Source of the DNA: Metasolibacillus meyeri
GTDB taxonomy: Bacteria; Bacillota; Bacilli; Bacillales_A; Planococcaceae
Assembly: GCF_003049505.1 (NCBI RefSeq)
Contig: NZ_PYWN01000006.1
Location: 1-64,000 of the forward strand
DNA length: 64,000 nucleotides
Reading direction: 5' to 3'
Positions 7,854 through 16,315 of the stretch are shown one piece after another. A program made the translations under genes and the position numbers. Position 1 is the stretch's first letter, and each line of letters starts with the position of its first letter. A model generated the notes under the pieces. The model did no database searches. It was not told the origin of the DNA and saw only the letters and a program-made list of their open reading frames with translations.

Positions 7854-8915
7854 GACGGTATAATTATTTTAAACTTAGCGTTAATCGCATTATTTATAGT
7901 ACTTACAGCATTTTTTGTAGGGGCAGAATTTGCTATTTTAAAAGTGCGTATGTCTCGCATTGACCAGCTAATAGCTGAAGGAAATAAAAAAGCGATCATT
8001 GCCAAAAAGGTAACGCAGGATTTAGATTATTATTTATCAGCATGTCAGCTAGGTATTACAGTTACAGCACTTATATTAGGTGCACTTGGTGAGCCCACAG
8101 TTGAAAAAATATTAGCACCCGTACTTAATTATTTAAATTTAGGGGAAGCACTTTCAACAGCATTGTCTTATGCAATTGCTTTATCAGTTGTCACATTCTT
8201 ACATGTGGTATTAGGTGAATTAATGCCAAAAACTTTAGCGATTCAGTATGCCGATAAAATGACCTTGTTATTAGCACCTCCACTTTATTGGTTTGGCCAA
8301 ATATCAAAGCCTTTTATTGCCGTGTTAAATGGTTCAGCGCAACTTTTATTAAAAGTATTTGGGGTTAAACCAGCTAAACATGATGAGGTGTATTCTGAAG
8401 AGGAGCTAAAAATGATTGTGACGCAAAGCTATGAAGGTGGGGAAATTAATAAAACAGAGCTTACCTATTTAGAAAATATATTTGCATTTGATTCACGTCA
8501 TTTAGAGGAGATCATGATACCACGCTCAGAGATGGTGATGCTAGAAAAGCAACAAACACTTGAAGAAATGGTAGCGGTTATTGAGGAATATGAATATACA
8601 CGCTATCCGATTATAGACACGATGAAAAAAAAGAATGATGTAGTTGGTTTTATTAACACAAAGGAAATGTTAACGGATATTGCTGCTGGTCGTGCAAATG
8701 ATGGTTCAGCTTTTATTCATGATATCCTGCGATTTAAATATTCAACAGCCATTAAAGAGGTTTTTTTACAAATGCAACAATCCCATAAACATATGGCTGT
8801 TGTAACAGATGGTAAAGGTGTGATTATTGGGCTTGTGACAATGGAAGACATTTTATCGGAAATTGTTGGTGATATTCATGATGAAGATGCTGGCGATATG
8901 GTTTATATGACATAA
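7851..8915 (+). CDS. CNNM-family transporter lacking the CorC_HlyC tail domain
   Basis: This 354-residue paralogue of the preceding gene has the same DUF21 membrane domain (residues 1-185: 'AFFVGAEFAILKVRMSR', 'YYLSACQLGITVTALILGA', 'GELMPKTLAIQ') and a CBS pair (about 205-345). The protein ends at 'EIVGDIHDEDAGDMVYMT' just after the second CBS motif. The roughly 90-residue CorC_HlyC domain present in the other two paralogues in this window is missing. A clean stop and a terminator follow directly, so this is a stable short form rather than an obvious frameshift. It is co-transcribed with gene 1. It may form a hetero-oligomer with gene 1, but that is inference. Confidence 0.9.
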   Translation: MDGIIILNLALIALFIVLTAFFVGAEFAILKVRMSRIDQLIAEGNKKAIIAKKVTQDLDYYLSACQLGITVTALILGALGEPTVEKILAPVLNYLNLGEALSTALSYAIALSVVTFLHVVLGELMPKTLAIQYADKMTLLLAPPLYWFGQISKPFIAVLNGSAQLLLKVFGVKPAKHDEVYSEEELKMIVTQSYEGGEINKTELTYLENIFAFDSRHLEEIMIPRSEMVMLEKQQTLEEMVAVIEEYEYTRYPIIDTMKKKNDVVGFINTKEMLTDIAAGRANDGSAFIHDILRFKYSTAIKEVFLQMQQSHKHMAVVTDGKGVIIGLVTMEDILSEIVGDIHDEDAGDMVYMT

Positions 8916-8921
8916 TAAAAA

Positions 8922-8958
8922 GGCACTTAAACAGTACAATCTGTTTAAGTGTTTTTTT
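8922..8958 (+). terminator. Terminator of the CNNM pair
   Basis: CACTTAAACA (8924-8933) and TGTTTAAGTG (8942-8951) form a perfect 10-bp stem followed by seven Ts. Confidence 0.9.
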
Positions 8959-8981
8959 ACAAATATGGTTACATAATATGC

Positions 8982-9122
8982 CGATTTGGAGAAAGCGATA
9001 ACTTTAAGAGCTTTGACGATTTACATGAAAATTTAGCTAAATTAACTAAAACTAATATGAAACATATGTTGAAAAGGCATCAACCAGAGTATGGGAATAG
9101 AATGGAGCTTTTAACGTTTTAA
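8982..9122 (+). pseudogene. Unrecognised C-terminal coding remnant
   Basis: A 46-codon stretch reads 'RFGESDNFKSFDDLHENLAK...[11 protein letters not shown]' and ends in TAA at 9120-9122. It has protein-like composition but no start codon or ribosome binding site, and begins just after the terminator of the CNNM pair. It looks like the tail of a decayed gene, perhaps a transposase or phage gene. I cannot identify the family. Confidence 0.35.
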
Positions 9123-10708
9123 TAAGGCGCTGCATCATGCCCTTTATCAATCGCATCTTGTGGGGCTTCGTTGCCCTCCGTATTGCCAAGCGGTTTTGAA
9201 GCACTCGCAGCGTTTTGTGCTTTACGCAAGCCTTCCTTCAGTAAGCGACCGTATTCCTCATCCGCTTCCCCTGCTAAAGCTATCATGGCATTTTGAATAT
9301 CCACATGACAGACCGATAAATCACGTATTAAATTGGCAAGCAGCTCATCGCGTTCCCATTGCTCAAAATTACGATAGGTTTCGCCGGCTTGCTTTGTATT
9401 GTTTTGACGATCAATGGATTCACGAACAAGATTTCCTTCGACATATGGCGTATGTTCTTTGCCGCTTTGCGTTGCTTCCTTTAAGCCATTTAACATAGAG
9501 GGCTCATAATTAACATGTGGATTTTGCCCAGGTGCTAAATCGCGTTTATACATCATTTGCCCGCCGCTTTGATTTGTGGCAACATGCTTTTTCGGTGCAT
9601 TAATCGGAAGCTGCAAATAGTTTGCCCCTACGCGATGACGCTGTGTATCCGAATAGGAGAATGTGCGACCTTGTAGCATTTTATCATCGGAAAAGTCCAA
9701 GCCATCGACAAGTACGCCAGTGCCGAAAGTTGCCTGCTCCACCTCCGCAAAATAATCTTCAGGATTTTTATTTAACACCATTTTGCCAACGAGATGCCAT
9801 GGGAATTGATCATTTGGCCAAAGCTTTGTATCGTCCAATGGATCAAAATCAAGCTCAGGATGTGGACCATCCTCCATAATTTGAACATAGAGCTCCCATT
9901 CAGGATATTCTCCGCGCTCAATCGCATCATATAAATCCTGTGTCGCATGATTGAAATTGTCCTTTTGAATTTCTTCGGCTTCTTTTTGTGTTAAATTTTT
10001 GATGCCTTGTAGCGGCTCCCAATGATATTTCACAAGCACAGCCTTGCCTTCGCTATTTACCCATTTATAAGTGTTGACACCAGAGCCCTGCATCATTCGA
10101 TAGTTTGCTGGAATGCCCCAAGGTGAGTAGACTAACGTCACCATATGGAAGGTCTCTGGAGAGCTCGCACAAAAATCAAAAAAGCGTTCCACACTTTGAA
10201 TATTTGTAATAGGGTCAGGTTTAAAGGCATGAATCATATCGGGAAACTTGATGGCATCACGAATAAAGAAAATCTTCAAATTATTGCCGACTAAATCCCA
10301 GTTGCCATCCTCCGTATAAAATTTTATGGCAAAACCGCGTGGGTCTCGCAATGTTTCAGGGGAATGCCCCCCATGAATTACCGTAGAGAAACGTACAAAT
10401 ACAGGGGTTTGCTTGCCCTTATCTTGAAAGACCTTTGCACGTGTATAGGTAGAAATAGGTTCATCACCAACGGCACCATATGTTTCAAAATAACCGTGTG
10501 CGCCAGCGCCACGAGCATGCACGACACGCTCTGGAATCCTTTCACGGTCAAAATGGCTAAGCTTCTCTAAAAAATCGTAATTTTCAAGTGTTGCAGGACC
10601 ACGATTACCAACAGTTCGTAAATTTTGATTGTTCGTAACGGGATGCCCTTGCCGATTGGTTAAAGTCATAACCTCTTCATGTGTCGAATCGTTTTGCTTT
10701 GTCATCAT
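9119..10708 (-). CDS. katX: Haem catalase, KatX-like
   Basis: This 529-residue monofunctional haem catalase disproportionates hydrogen peroxide. The distal histidine lies in '[15 protein letters not shown]' (His64). The NADPH/haem region '[23 protein letters not shown]' and the proximal tyrosine motif '[12 protein letters not shown]' (around residue 350) are intact. Length and features such as '[14 protein letters not shown]' and '[16 protein letters not shown]' are closer, from memory, to the spore catalase KatX than to the shorter vegetative KatA of B. subtilis, so the symbol is a family-level suggestion. AAGGGAG lies 7 bases before the ATG. No PerR box was found upstream. It is monocistronic. 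Confidence 0.9.
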   Translation of the reverse strand: MMTKQNDSTHEEVMTLTNRQGHPVTNNQNLRTVGNRGPATLENYDFLEKLSHFDRERIPERVVHARGAGAHGYFETYGAVGDEPISTYTRAKVFQDKGKQTPVFVRFSTVIHGGHSPETLRDPRGFAIKFYTEDGNWDLVGNNLKIFFIRDAIKFPDMIHAFKPDPITNIQSVERFFDFCASSPETFHMVTLVYSPWGIPANYRMMQGSGVNTYKWVNSEGKAVLVKYHWEPLQGIKNLTQKEAEEIQKDNFNHATQDLYDAIERGEYPEWELYVQIMEDGPHPELDFDPLDDTKLWPNDQFPWHLVGKMVLNKNPEDYFAEVEQATFGTGVLVDGLDFSDDKMLQGRTFSYSDTQRHRVGANYLQLPINAPKKHVATNQSGGQMMYKRDLAPGQNPHVNYEPSMLNGLKEATQSGKEHTPYVEGNLVRESIDRQNNTKQAGETYRNFEQWERDELLANLIRDLSVCHVDIQNAMIALAGEADEEYGRLLKEGLRKAQNAASASKPLGNTEGNEAPQDAIDKGHDAAPY

Positions 10709-10788
10709 ATAACTCCCTTCTAGTAGATAATTTTAGATTGTCCATTATTGGGGGAAACTAGACATTTAAATATAGAGGAGTAGGGTAC

Positions 10789-11283
10789 ATGACTAAAAAA
10801 CGATGAAGTAACACTGCATTAAAAATTTGGGTGTCATTTGATCAAAGATATGTTGAAACTATTTTAGCAAATGTAGATTTAAATGCTTGCTGTTAAAGTA
10901 TTTATAAGGATAGTGTGTTGCCGTTTGCAAAAACTATGCGATTGCTCAACTGCTTGATGCAGAAGGGGAGAGAAGCCTGCTTTTCCTCACTTTCATTCAG
11001 AACAAGTGTGAAGGCATTTACATTGGCATCTTCAGTTTTTTAATACATGCCTATATACTGTTATTGAACATTTTTGGTATTCATTATTGGATACTTGGAG
11101 GGACAGGCTATTTTAGAAGAAGCTATGCATTATGAATCGTTAAATATGCCTACCGAGATTAAAGCATTTGCTGTAGTAATATTAATAGAAGGCTATAATT
11201 ATGCGGAATTAGGGACTCACCATTTTGGCGAATCCCTTTATGTTGTCGATTTTTTGTCCTTTTTAATCAATATCTTGATTTAG
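10789..11283 (+). pseudogene. Decayed coding region of unknown family
   Basis: Several protein-like stretches occur in different frames. At 10789 an ATG behind GAGGAG opens 'MTKKR', meets TGA, then continues in frame with 'SNTALKIWVSFDQRYVETILANVDLNACC'. Near 10930-11150 another frame reads 'NYAIAQLLDAEGERSLLFLTF'. From 11074 a third reads 'EGQAILEEAMHYESLNMPTEIKAFAVVILIEGYNYAELGTHHF' in total. The frame changes and the stop suggest one or two broken genes. I do not recognise the family. The last piece overlaps the end of the Fic gene on the other strand. Confidence 0.35.
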
Positions 11284-12000
11284 TGAAGATGGAGCTATTT
11301 GTTGACGTTCTTTATTAACGAAGCGTTGTAAGCGTTGTTGCTCTTCTGTCAATGCTGCTTCAATAAATCTACTAAAGCCTACAGCATCTTGTTCAGCAAG
11401 GAAGCGTAAATAAGTGGCTTTCTCTTTGCTATGAATAATGAGAGGGGCAAAATCATGTTGTAGTAAAGAATAATTAAGAATCATACGCCCTGTGCGTCCA
11501 TTACCATCTGCAAAAGGGTGAATGCGTTCAAATGCAATGTGTGCTTCTGCAATGCTCATTAGTTTTGCTTGCGCCGTAGTAGCTGCATCTAAACGGTAAG
11601 TTAAATTATCGACCCATTGCTGCATAAGAAAAGGTGTTTCTTGTACGCTAGCGGTCATAAAATCAGCACCTAGTATGGCATTGTCTTCGGACTTAAATTG
11701 CCCGCGATCATATTGTAAGCGATCCATTAATAGAGCATGAATTTCCTTAATGGTTTGTACATGAAGTGGTGCATCTTGTTCAAGTTCTTGTATTAAGTAT
11801 TGAAAGGCTTGCTCGTGGTTTTTAATTTCGTAAAGTTCTCTCATATCAATCCCCCGATTGCTCAACACTTGATTGTGGAGAATGATTGAGATTGTTTCAG
11901 ATAATGTGATCGTATTTCCTTCAAGTGCCGATGAATGGTGGGCTAACCGAACTAGAATATCATCTAAATATTCTTGTGGAAGTTTTCTCATTCTATTCAC
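11263..12000 (-). CDS. Fic-domain protein (probable AMPylase)
   Basis: This 245-residue Fic protein carries the complete catalytic motif 'HPFADGNGRTGR' (residues 161-172), in which His161 should act as base and the glycine/asparagine loop binds the nucleotide phosphates. An N-terminal inhibitory motif S/TxxxE(G/N) is visible as 'SSALEGN' (Ser23 to Gly28), so this looks like a class II self-inhibited Fic enzyme that transfers AMP to Ser/Thr/Tyr hydroxyls of a target. The flap region 'QFKSEDNAILG' (101-111) is present. No antitoxin gene lies beside it, as expected when inhibition is built in. The target is unknown. Surrounding sequence is decayed, so it may be an accessory gene. Confidence 0.9.
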   Translation of the reverse strand: MNRMRKLPQEYLDDILVRLAHHSSALEGNTITLSETISIILHNQVLSNRGIDMRELYEIKNHEQAFQYLIQELEQDAPLHVQTIKEIHALLMDRLQYDRGQFKSEDNAILGADFMTASVQETPFLMQQWVDNLTYRLDAATTAQAKLMSIAEAHIAFERIHPFADGNGRTGRMILNYSLLQHDFAPLIIHSKEKATYLRFLAEQDAVGFSRFIEAALTEEQQRLQRFVNKERQQIAPSSLNQDID

Positions 12001-12167
12001 TCTTTTCTTATATAAATTTTATTAATGCTTTTTTCTTCAATAGTAGTAACTGTTTCAGTATATCAGAATACATTATTGAAATACATTTTAGCAATATTTT
12101 GAAATGAAAATAGTTGCATTATAATGAGAGCCATAGGATACAAATCTTGCAATCGATAATGTTTTGT

Positions 12168-12317
12168 CTATAATGAAGCTTCAATGTAGGGTAATAATTC
12201 ATTGTACGGGTACAGGGGTGTTTCAGGTTCTTTAGCATGGTGAAGAAATGGATTGGCTAACAAAATAAAGAGGGTATCTATTATTTGTAACAGAAGTATC
12301 AATTCCTTTGTTGACAA
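12168..12317 (-). CDS. Small 49-residue protein with strong ribosome binding site
   Basis: On the minus strand AAGGAGGTG (complement of 12324-12332) lies 6 nt before a TTG start at 12317. The 49-residue frame reads 'MSTKELILLLQIIDTLFILL' then a polar tail with 'KEPETPLYPYNELLPYIEASL' minus its ends, and stops with TAG at 12168-12170. The first 25 residues are hydrophobic enough for one membrane helix. I do not recognise the family. The excellent Shine-Dalgarno and clean frame argue for translation. It may be a small membrane peptide or the intact start of a truncated gene. Confidence 0.5.
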   Translation of the reverse strand: MSTKELILLLQIIDTLFILLANPFLHHAKEPETPLYPYNELLPYIEASL

Positions 12318-12607
12318 ACCAAACACCTCCTTGAAAGTAGCGTAAATTATAGGGTACGGTTTGTTTTAAAAGTAACTTTTTCCTTCATACTAATTGCAAA
12401 ATAAGTGGCTCTTTTTATTTGAAAAGTTGAGGAATAATTGATTGAAATATTTTTTGTTAAAAGAAGGATATTGTCTATTTTTGCAGAATGTTTAACATTT
12501 AATGTAATAAAATTACGATAATAGTTGATTATAAAAACCCCATTATCGACGGGTTTAGCTGTAGCAGTCATTGCATCAGTAAAAATAAATAGTATAGGAG
12601 CTAAAAA

Positions 12608-13087
12608 ATGATTGTAAAATCTCACAAACTCTTGAAATATGTAATATTTTTCCTGTGTTTAGCGATATTAGTAGTAATATTGTATAATATTTACAAAATA
12701 AATGAAAATGATATCATTCTTTCAAATATTAAGCAAGAAGTTCAACAGAAAGACTATGTTGATTTTAGTAAAATAGTAGAGGGCGATTGGGATAATATGA
12801 TTCTAGTCACTCCCTATACAGACAAAACGAAAATAAAGAATAGCTATGGAATTGCTGTAAATCGAATCAGCGATTTTTCCATAGCCTATCGAGAAGATTC
12901 AGTGCTTATTATATTTTGTAAAGGAGAAAGCATTCAAAACTATATTTATTGGTTGGGTAGTGTTTCATCGAGTGAAGATGAAAAATTATATGATTCCTTG
13001 CAAATTAAAAGAGAGGACGCCCAATTTAAAACGGATAAAACGTCCAATAATAATATGTCCTTGAATTTACTTCATGTAAAAGAATAA
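12608..13087 (+). CDS. Hypothetical membrane-anchored protein
   Basis: This 159-residue protein has a basic start and one strong membrane helix at residues 9-29 ('LKYVIFFLCLAILVVILYNIY'), followed by a mixed extracellular domain of about 125 residues with no cysteine-rich or catalytic motif that I can name. The topology suggests a signal-anchored surface protein. The start ATG follows TAGGAG with normal spacing. A terminator at 13099-13128 ends the transcript. Base composition is very AT-rich, like the surrounding accessory region. I do not recognise the family. Confidence 0.65.
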   Translation: MIVKSHKLLKYVIFFLCLAILVVILYNIYKINENDIILSNIKQEVQQKDYVDFSKIVEGDWDNMILVTPYTDKTKIKNSYGIAVNRISDFSIAYREDSVLIIFCKGESIQNYIYWLGSVSSSEDEKLYDSLQIKREDAQFKTDKTSNNNMSLNLLHVKE

Positions 13088-13098
13088 TGATTGTTTAG

Positions 13099-13128
13099 AG
13101 AAGTGCAGCAAATGCGGCACTTCTTTTT
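13099..13128 (+). terminator. Rho-independent terminator
   Basis: AGAAGTGC (13099-13106) pairs with GCACTTCT (13117-13124), followed by a T-run. Confidence 0.8.
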
Positions 13129-13241
13129 GGTTTCCTCTATTGTGAAGATAAGTAGGCGCAATGTTTTTTAGCTTGGGACACTCACTGATTTTAAATGAAT
13201 CTATCACACAATAGGAATATATAGTTTCTTGTGCGAAGTTT

Positions 13242-14252
13242 TTATTCAAGTAGGAACATTTTTAGATTTTTATCTATAAATGCGGAATCTGGTTCATGTT
13301 GTCCAATTCCTGCGCAATGTCCCCACTTCGATTCAATCGGGAGGAAGAACGCATTTGGCATATGTTGTGCTTCATATTTATTGTCCTCGGGAGGAAAGAA
13401 AAGATCCGTACTTCCGGGCATGACCAGTGCCCGTGCTGTAATCTTGCTTAATGCCAGTTCAAAATTGCCATCAAATGTCGAATTTGCACTAATATTGCCG
13501 GTGATGCCAGTACGTAACATGGCAATCAGGTCATTAGCGTCAAAGCTCAAAAATACTTGATCCCAGTAATCCACGAGATATTCCTCTAGTGTTTGATAGC
13601 CTTCTTGCTGGTAGAGCTGTTCTAAATAATAAGCCTGTGAGAAGCCCCAAGCTGCATAGACTCGCCCCATGGCGGCCAATCCTGCTTTAGGTTGCTGCGT
13701 ATAAAAGCCATTCTGCCAGGCGGAATCAGCCTGAAGAGCAGCAATCATTCCTTCAAATACAACCTTTGCATGGGGGCGCGTCATGGCAGTTCCTCCAAAT
13801 GGAGCGATTCGTTCGACCATGTCGGGGTAGCTTGCGCCCCACTGAAAGGTCTGCACAGCTCCTAGTGACCAGCCAACAACGAGGGCAATTTTTGTAATAC
13901 CAAACTTTTCCGTAACAAGTTGATGTTGCAGCCGCACATTATCATCAATCGAAATTAGTGGAAAATTGGCTTGATGATAGGGCGATGGCGTATTGCTTGG
14001 TGAAGAGGATAAGCCATTTCCTAGCATATTCGGTATGATAATAAAATATTTTTCTGGGTCTAGTGCCTTGCCAGGGCCGATTAACCATTCATTATCGCTA
14101 TGCAGACCTGCAAACCAAGTGGGATAAATAATCACATTCGTTTTTTCTGCATTTAACGTGCCATAGGTTTTGTAAGCGAGAACGGCATTTGGCAGAGTAT
14201 TACCAGATTGCAACACAATATCTCCTAATTCATAAAGTTCATAATCTTTCAT
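13242..14252 (-). CDS. Alpha/beta hydrolase, homoserine O-acetyltransferase-like (MetX-type fold)
   Basis: This 336-residue protein has the alpha/beta-hydrolase fold of the MetX group: nucleophile elbow 'GWSLGA' about residue 135, acid in 'MPGSTDLFFPPED' and histidine in 'ESKWGHCAGIGQ'. The N-terminal 'VLAYKTYGTLN...NVIIYPTWFAGLHSDNEWLIGPGKALDP' pattern is typical of this group. True homoserine acetyltransferases usually show extra conserved substrate residues, so it may be a hydrolase or acyltransferase with another substrate. I chose the ATG at 14252 because AAGGAG lies 8 nt upstream; a TTG two codons earlier is too close. It diverges from a LysR gene, its likely regulator. GC content is visibly higher than in neighbouring genes, a hint of transfer. 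Confidence 0.8.
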   Translation of the reverse strand: MKDYELYELGDIVLQSGNTLPNAVLAYKTYGTLNAEKTNVIIYPTWFAGLHSDNEWLIGPGKALDPEKYFIIIPNMLGNGLSSSPSNTPSPYHQANFPLISIDDNVRLQHQLVTEKFGITKIALVVGWSLGAVQTFQWGASYPDMVERIAPFGGTAMTRPHAKVVFEGMIAALQADSAWQNGFYTQQPKAGLAAMGRVYAAWGFSQAYYLEQLYQQEGYQTLEEYLVDYWDQVFLSFDANDLIAMLRTGITGNISANSTFDGNFELALSKITARALVMPGSTDLFFPPEDNKYEAQHMPNAFFLPIESKWGHCAGIGQHEPDSAFIDKNLKMFLLE

Positions 14253-14386
14253 GTGCAAATCTCCTTTTCATAGTTAAAAATGGATTGTCTTTCTTGTCAT
14301 TACTTTACGAGGATGTTATTGTGAAGTCAAAGAAACGTTTTTGAATAGAATGTTCATTTTTTTTGAATTAAAAGGTGGAATATATT

Positions 14387-15286
14387 ATGGAACTGCGCCA
14401 ACTAAAGACTTTTTATACGCTTGCTTCCACGCTTAATTTTAGCCGAGCGGCCGAAGTGCAAAACTATGTTCCTTCAACGGTGACGATGCAGATGAAGGCT
14501 TTAGAGGAAGAGTTGGGTGTCAAATTGGTGGACAGGTTGGGTAAAAAAGTGACGCTGACCGATGCGGGAAGCAATTTTCTACGCTATGTAGAAAACATAT
14601 TGAGTGTGCTTGAAGAAGCACAGCATGCAGTCAAGCAATCTGGTGAGCTGACGGGTACAGTGGTCATAAGTGCTGATGAAACGTTGTTTACGTATCGGCT
14701 GCCAACTGTACTGCGCGAATTTCGTTTGCGTTATCCAGGTATTCGGTTGATGTTTCGACCGCTGGCTCATCTGAATCTCAAACAGAGCTTGAGGGAAGGG
14801 GACGCGGACATTATTTTTATGCTGGATGAGGACAAGTGTGAGGCAGGATTTTGTGGAGAAAAAATACGGGATGAGCCCTTTTATCTATTGGTATCGCCCG
14901 ATCATCCGTTGGCTGCACGTACTGCGTTGACCATTGAGGATTTCAATGATGAGACCTTTTTGTTGACGGAGAAGGGATGTTCTTATCGGACATTTTTTGA
15001 GCGAAGTCTTTCGCAAAAGTGTATGGGTGGCATTTCCGAATTGGAATTTAACAGTGCTGAGGCGATTAAACAATGTGCGAAAATAGGAATGGGCATCGCT
15101 ATATTGCCTGAAATGGTTGTGATGGCAGAAGTGAGTCGGGGAGAATTGGTTTCGTTGCCATGGAATTTGAACACGACATCGTTTGCGACTCAAATGTTTT
15201 GGCATGAGGAGAAGTGGATTTCGCCTGCAATTGAAGCTTTTTTGAACTTGACTCGAGAGACTTTTGGGCAGAATAACACTGTCTAA
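14387..15286 (+). CDS. LysR-family transcriptional regulator
   Basis: This regulator of about 299 residues has a LysR helix-turn-helix at residues 1-60 ('MELRQLKTFYTLASTLNFSRAA', 'VTMQMKALEEELGVKLVDRLGKKVTLTDAG') and a type 2 periplasmic-binding-like effector domain at about 88-290 ('TGTVVISADETLFTYRLP', 'EGDADIIFMLDED', 'GMGIAILPEMVV'). ATG 14387 is preferred over a GTG at 14375 because the sequence AAAGGTGG lies at proper distance before it. It is divergent from the hydrolase at 13242-14252, with 134 bp between, the usual arrangement for a LysR regulator and its target. The effector is unknown. It shares the higher GC content of the hydrolase. Confidence 0.9.
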   Translation: MELRQLKTFYTLASTLNFSRAAEVQNYVPSTVTMQMKALEEELGVKLVDRLGKKVTLTDAGSNFLRYVENILSVLEEAQHAVKQSGELTGTVVISADETLFTYRLPTVLREFRLRYPGIRLMFRPLAHLNLKQSLREGDADIIFMLDEDKCEAGFCGEKIRDEPFYLLVSPDHPLAARTALTIEDFNDETFLLTEKGCSYRTFFERSLSQKCMGGISELEFNSAEAIKQCAKIGMGIAILPEMVVMAEVSRGELVSLPWNLNTTSFATQMFWHEEKWISPAIEAFLNLTRETFGQNNTV

Positions 15287-15298
15287 CATATTGTATCG

Positions 15299-15336
15299 AA
15301 AGACTCGTCATTGTGAAATTGGCGAGTCTTTTGATT
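15299..15336 (+). terminator. Terminator of the LysR gene
   Basis: AAAGACTCG (15299-15307) and CGAGTCTTT (15323-15331) pair over 9 bp and are followed by a T-rich tail. Confidence 0.75.
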
Positions 15337-15540
15337 TTTGTATGTGATTGCACCAGATGTTATTGTGAATAGTTAATTTGTCATTTAAAATAGCTAAGTA
15401 AAATTAGATTTTTCAGTATTTAGAAGTGTTTTTGATTTTCTAGATCGCCCTTTTATTGAATAGTAATTGAAATTAAGAGAAACTTTCCATTTTGAAGAAA
15501 CGTTACTAATGTTGCAAAGATAAATTGGAAATGGAGTGGG

Positions 15541-15930
15541 ATGAAAGTGAAAAAAGTTCTGCTTATCATTAGCATACTATGTAGCGCGATGATTGCCTCT
15601 GCTTATTATCTATATGATATTGTGGGGCGGGAAGAATATATAAGCACGTACGCTATTGATATTGATGAGATTACACATGAGGCAGGAGAGTGGGTTGTAA
15701 GGGGGACATTAGATGCCAGTGGGAAAGCCTTTATTTTCAAGCAAGGCTTTAGTGGCATAGACTATAGAAAAGAAAACGGAGATTTTTATTTAAGGCTGAG
15801 ATATGGTGTAGTGAGCGAGGAGCCAGCTAAAAATTTTGAAGTTTACTTAAAAAATGAATTAGATGATATCAACAGCGTGTATCTACAAGGAAATTCGTCA
15901 GAGGATGTACAATTAATTTGGCAAAAGTGA
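15541..15930 (+). CDS. Hypothetical exported or membrane-anchored protein
   Basis: This 129-residue protein starts with 'MKVKKVLLIISILCSAMIASAYYLYDI', a basic and hydrophobic segment that fits a signal anchor or an uncleaved signal peptide. The remaining 100 residues look beta-rich ('GEWVVRGTLDASGKAFIFKQG'), with no known catalytic motif. GGAGTGGG just before the ATG serves as the ribosome binding site. No conserved neighbour suggests a role. I do not recognise the family. Confidence 0.6.
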   Translation: MKVKKVLLIISILCSAMIASAYYLYDIVGREEYISTYAIDIDEITHEAGEWVVRGTLDASGKAFIFKQGFSGIDYRKENGDFYLRLRYGVVSEEPAKNFEVYLKNELDDINSVYLQGNSSEDVQLIWQK

Positions 15931-16043
15931 GGAACTACTCGCTTTAAGTAATGGCTATATTAAAGTTTGATGTTGAAATTTGATTACCTTCAAAAAAAGT
16001 GGTTATAAATAAGAACGAATATTCTTATTTGGAGGGTTCAAAG

Positions 16044-16256
16044 ATGAGTAAAGCGTTTAGTAATTTATTAAAACATATCAATAAATAATCCCATACAGAT
16101 AAAGAGCGAGTGTTTCAATGGGTAAAACGCTATGTTGAACCTTCCTCAACTGTTGATGGTCGCTTAATTGATGAAATGCGAGGACTTACAGCGTTAGACG
16201 AAATAAAGTTACGAAACATCGCTTTAGGAATGTTATTTCTAATACCACAATTTTGA
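16044..16256 (+). pseudogene. Small gene interrupted by one in-frame stop codon
   Basis: GGAGGG (16031-16036) and ATG 16044 open 'MSKAFSNLLKHINK', then TAA at 16086-16088 interrupts. The same frame continues without further stops as 'SHTDKERVFQWVKRYVEPSS...LRNIALGMLFLIPQF' to TGA at 16254-16256. The whole would be a 71-codon gene with one nonsense codon. An 8-bp inverted repeat (AATAAGAA, 16008-16015; TTCTTATT, 16022-16029) lies just upstream of the ribosome binding site. I do not recognise the family. A simple nonsense mutation is the most likely reading. Confidence 0.5.
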
Positions 16257-16315
16257 AACTATTATTGTGATTTTTCGTATATAGTAACGAAGACTGACTA
16301 AATTAAGGGGAAATT

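Noticed and set aside
11074-11283. 69-codon plus-strand frame as an intact gene
   Set aside because: No ribosome binding site, and it continues decayed text from other frames, so it is included in the pseudogene entry instead.
12347-12625. 92-codon minus-strand frame between the small gene and the 12608 gene
   Set aside because: No ribosome binding site, and it overlaps the start of a better supported gene.
14258-14386. TGAA-N7-TTCA element as a LysR operator
   Set aside because: It does not fit the T-N11-A pattern well, and several similar AT-rich motifs occur nearby.
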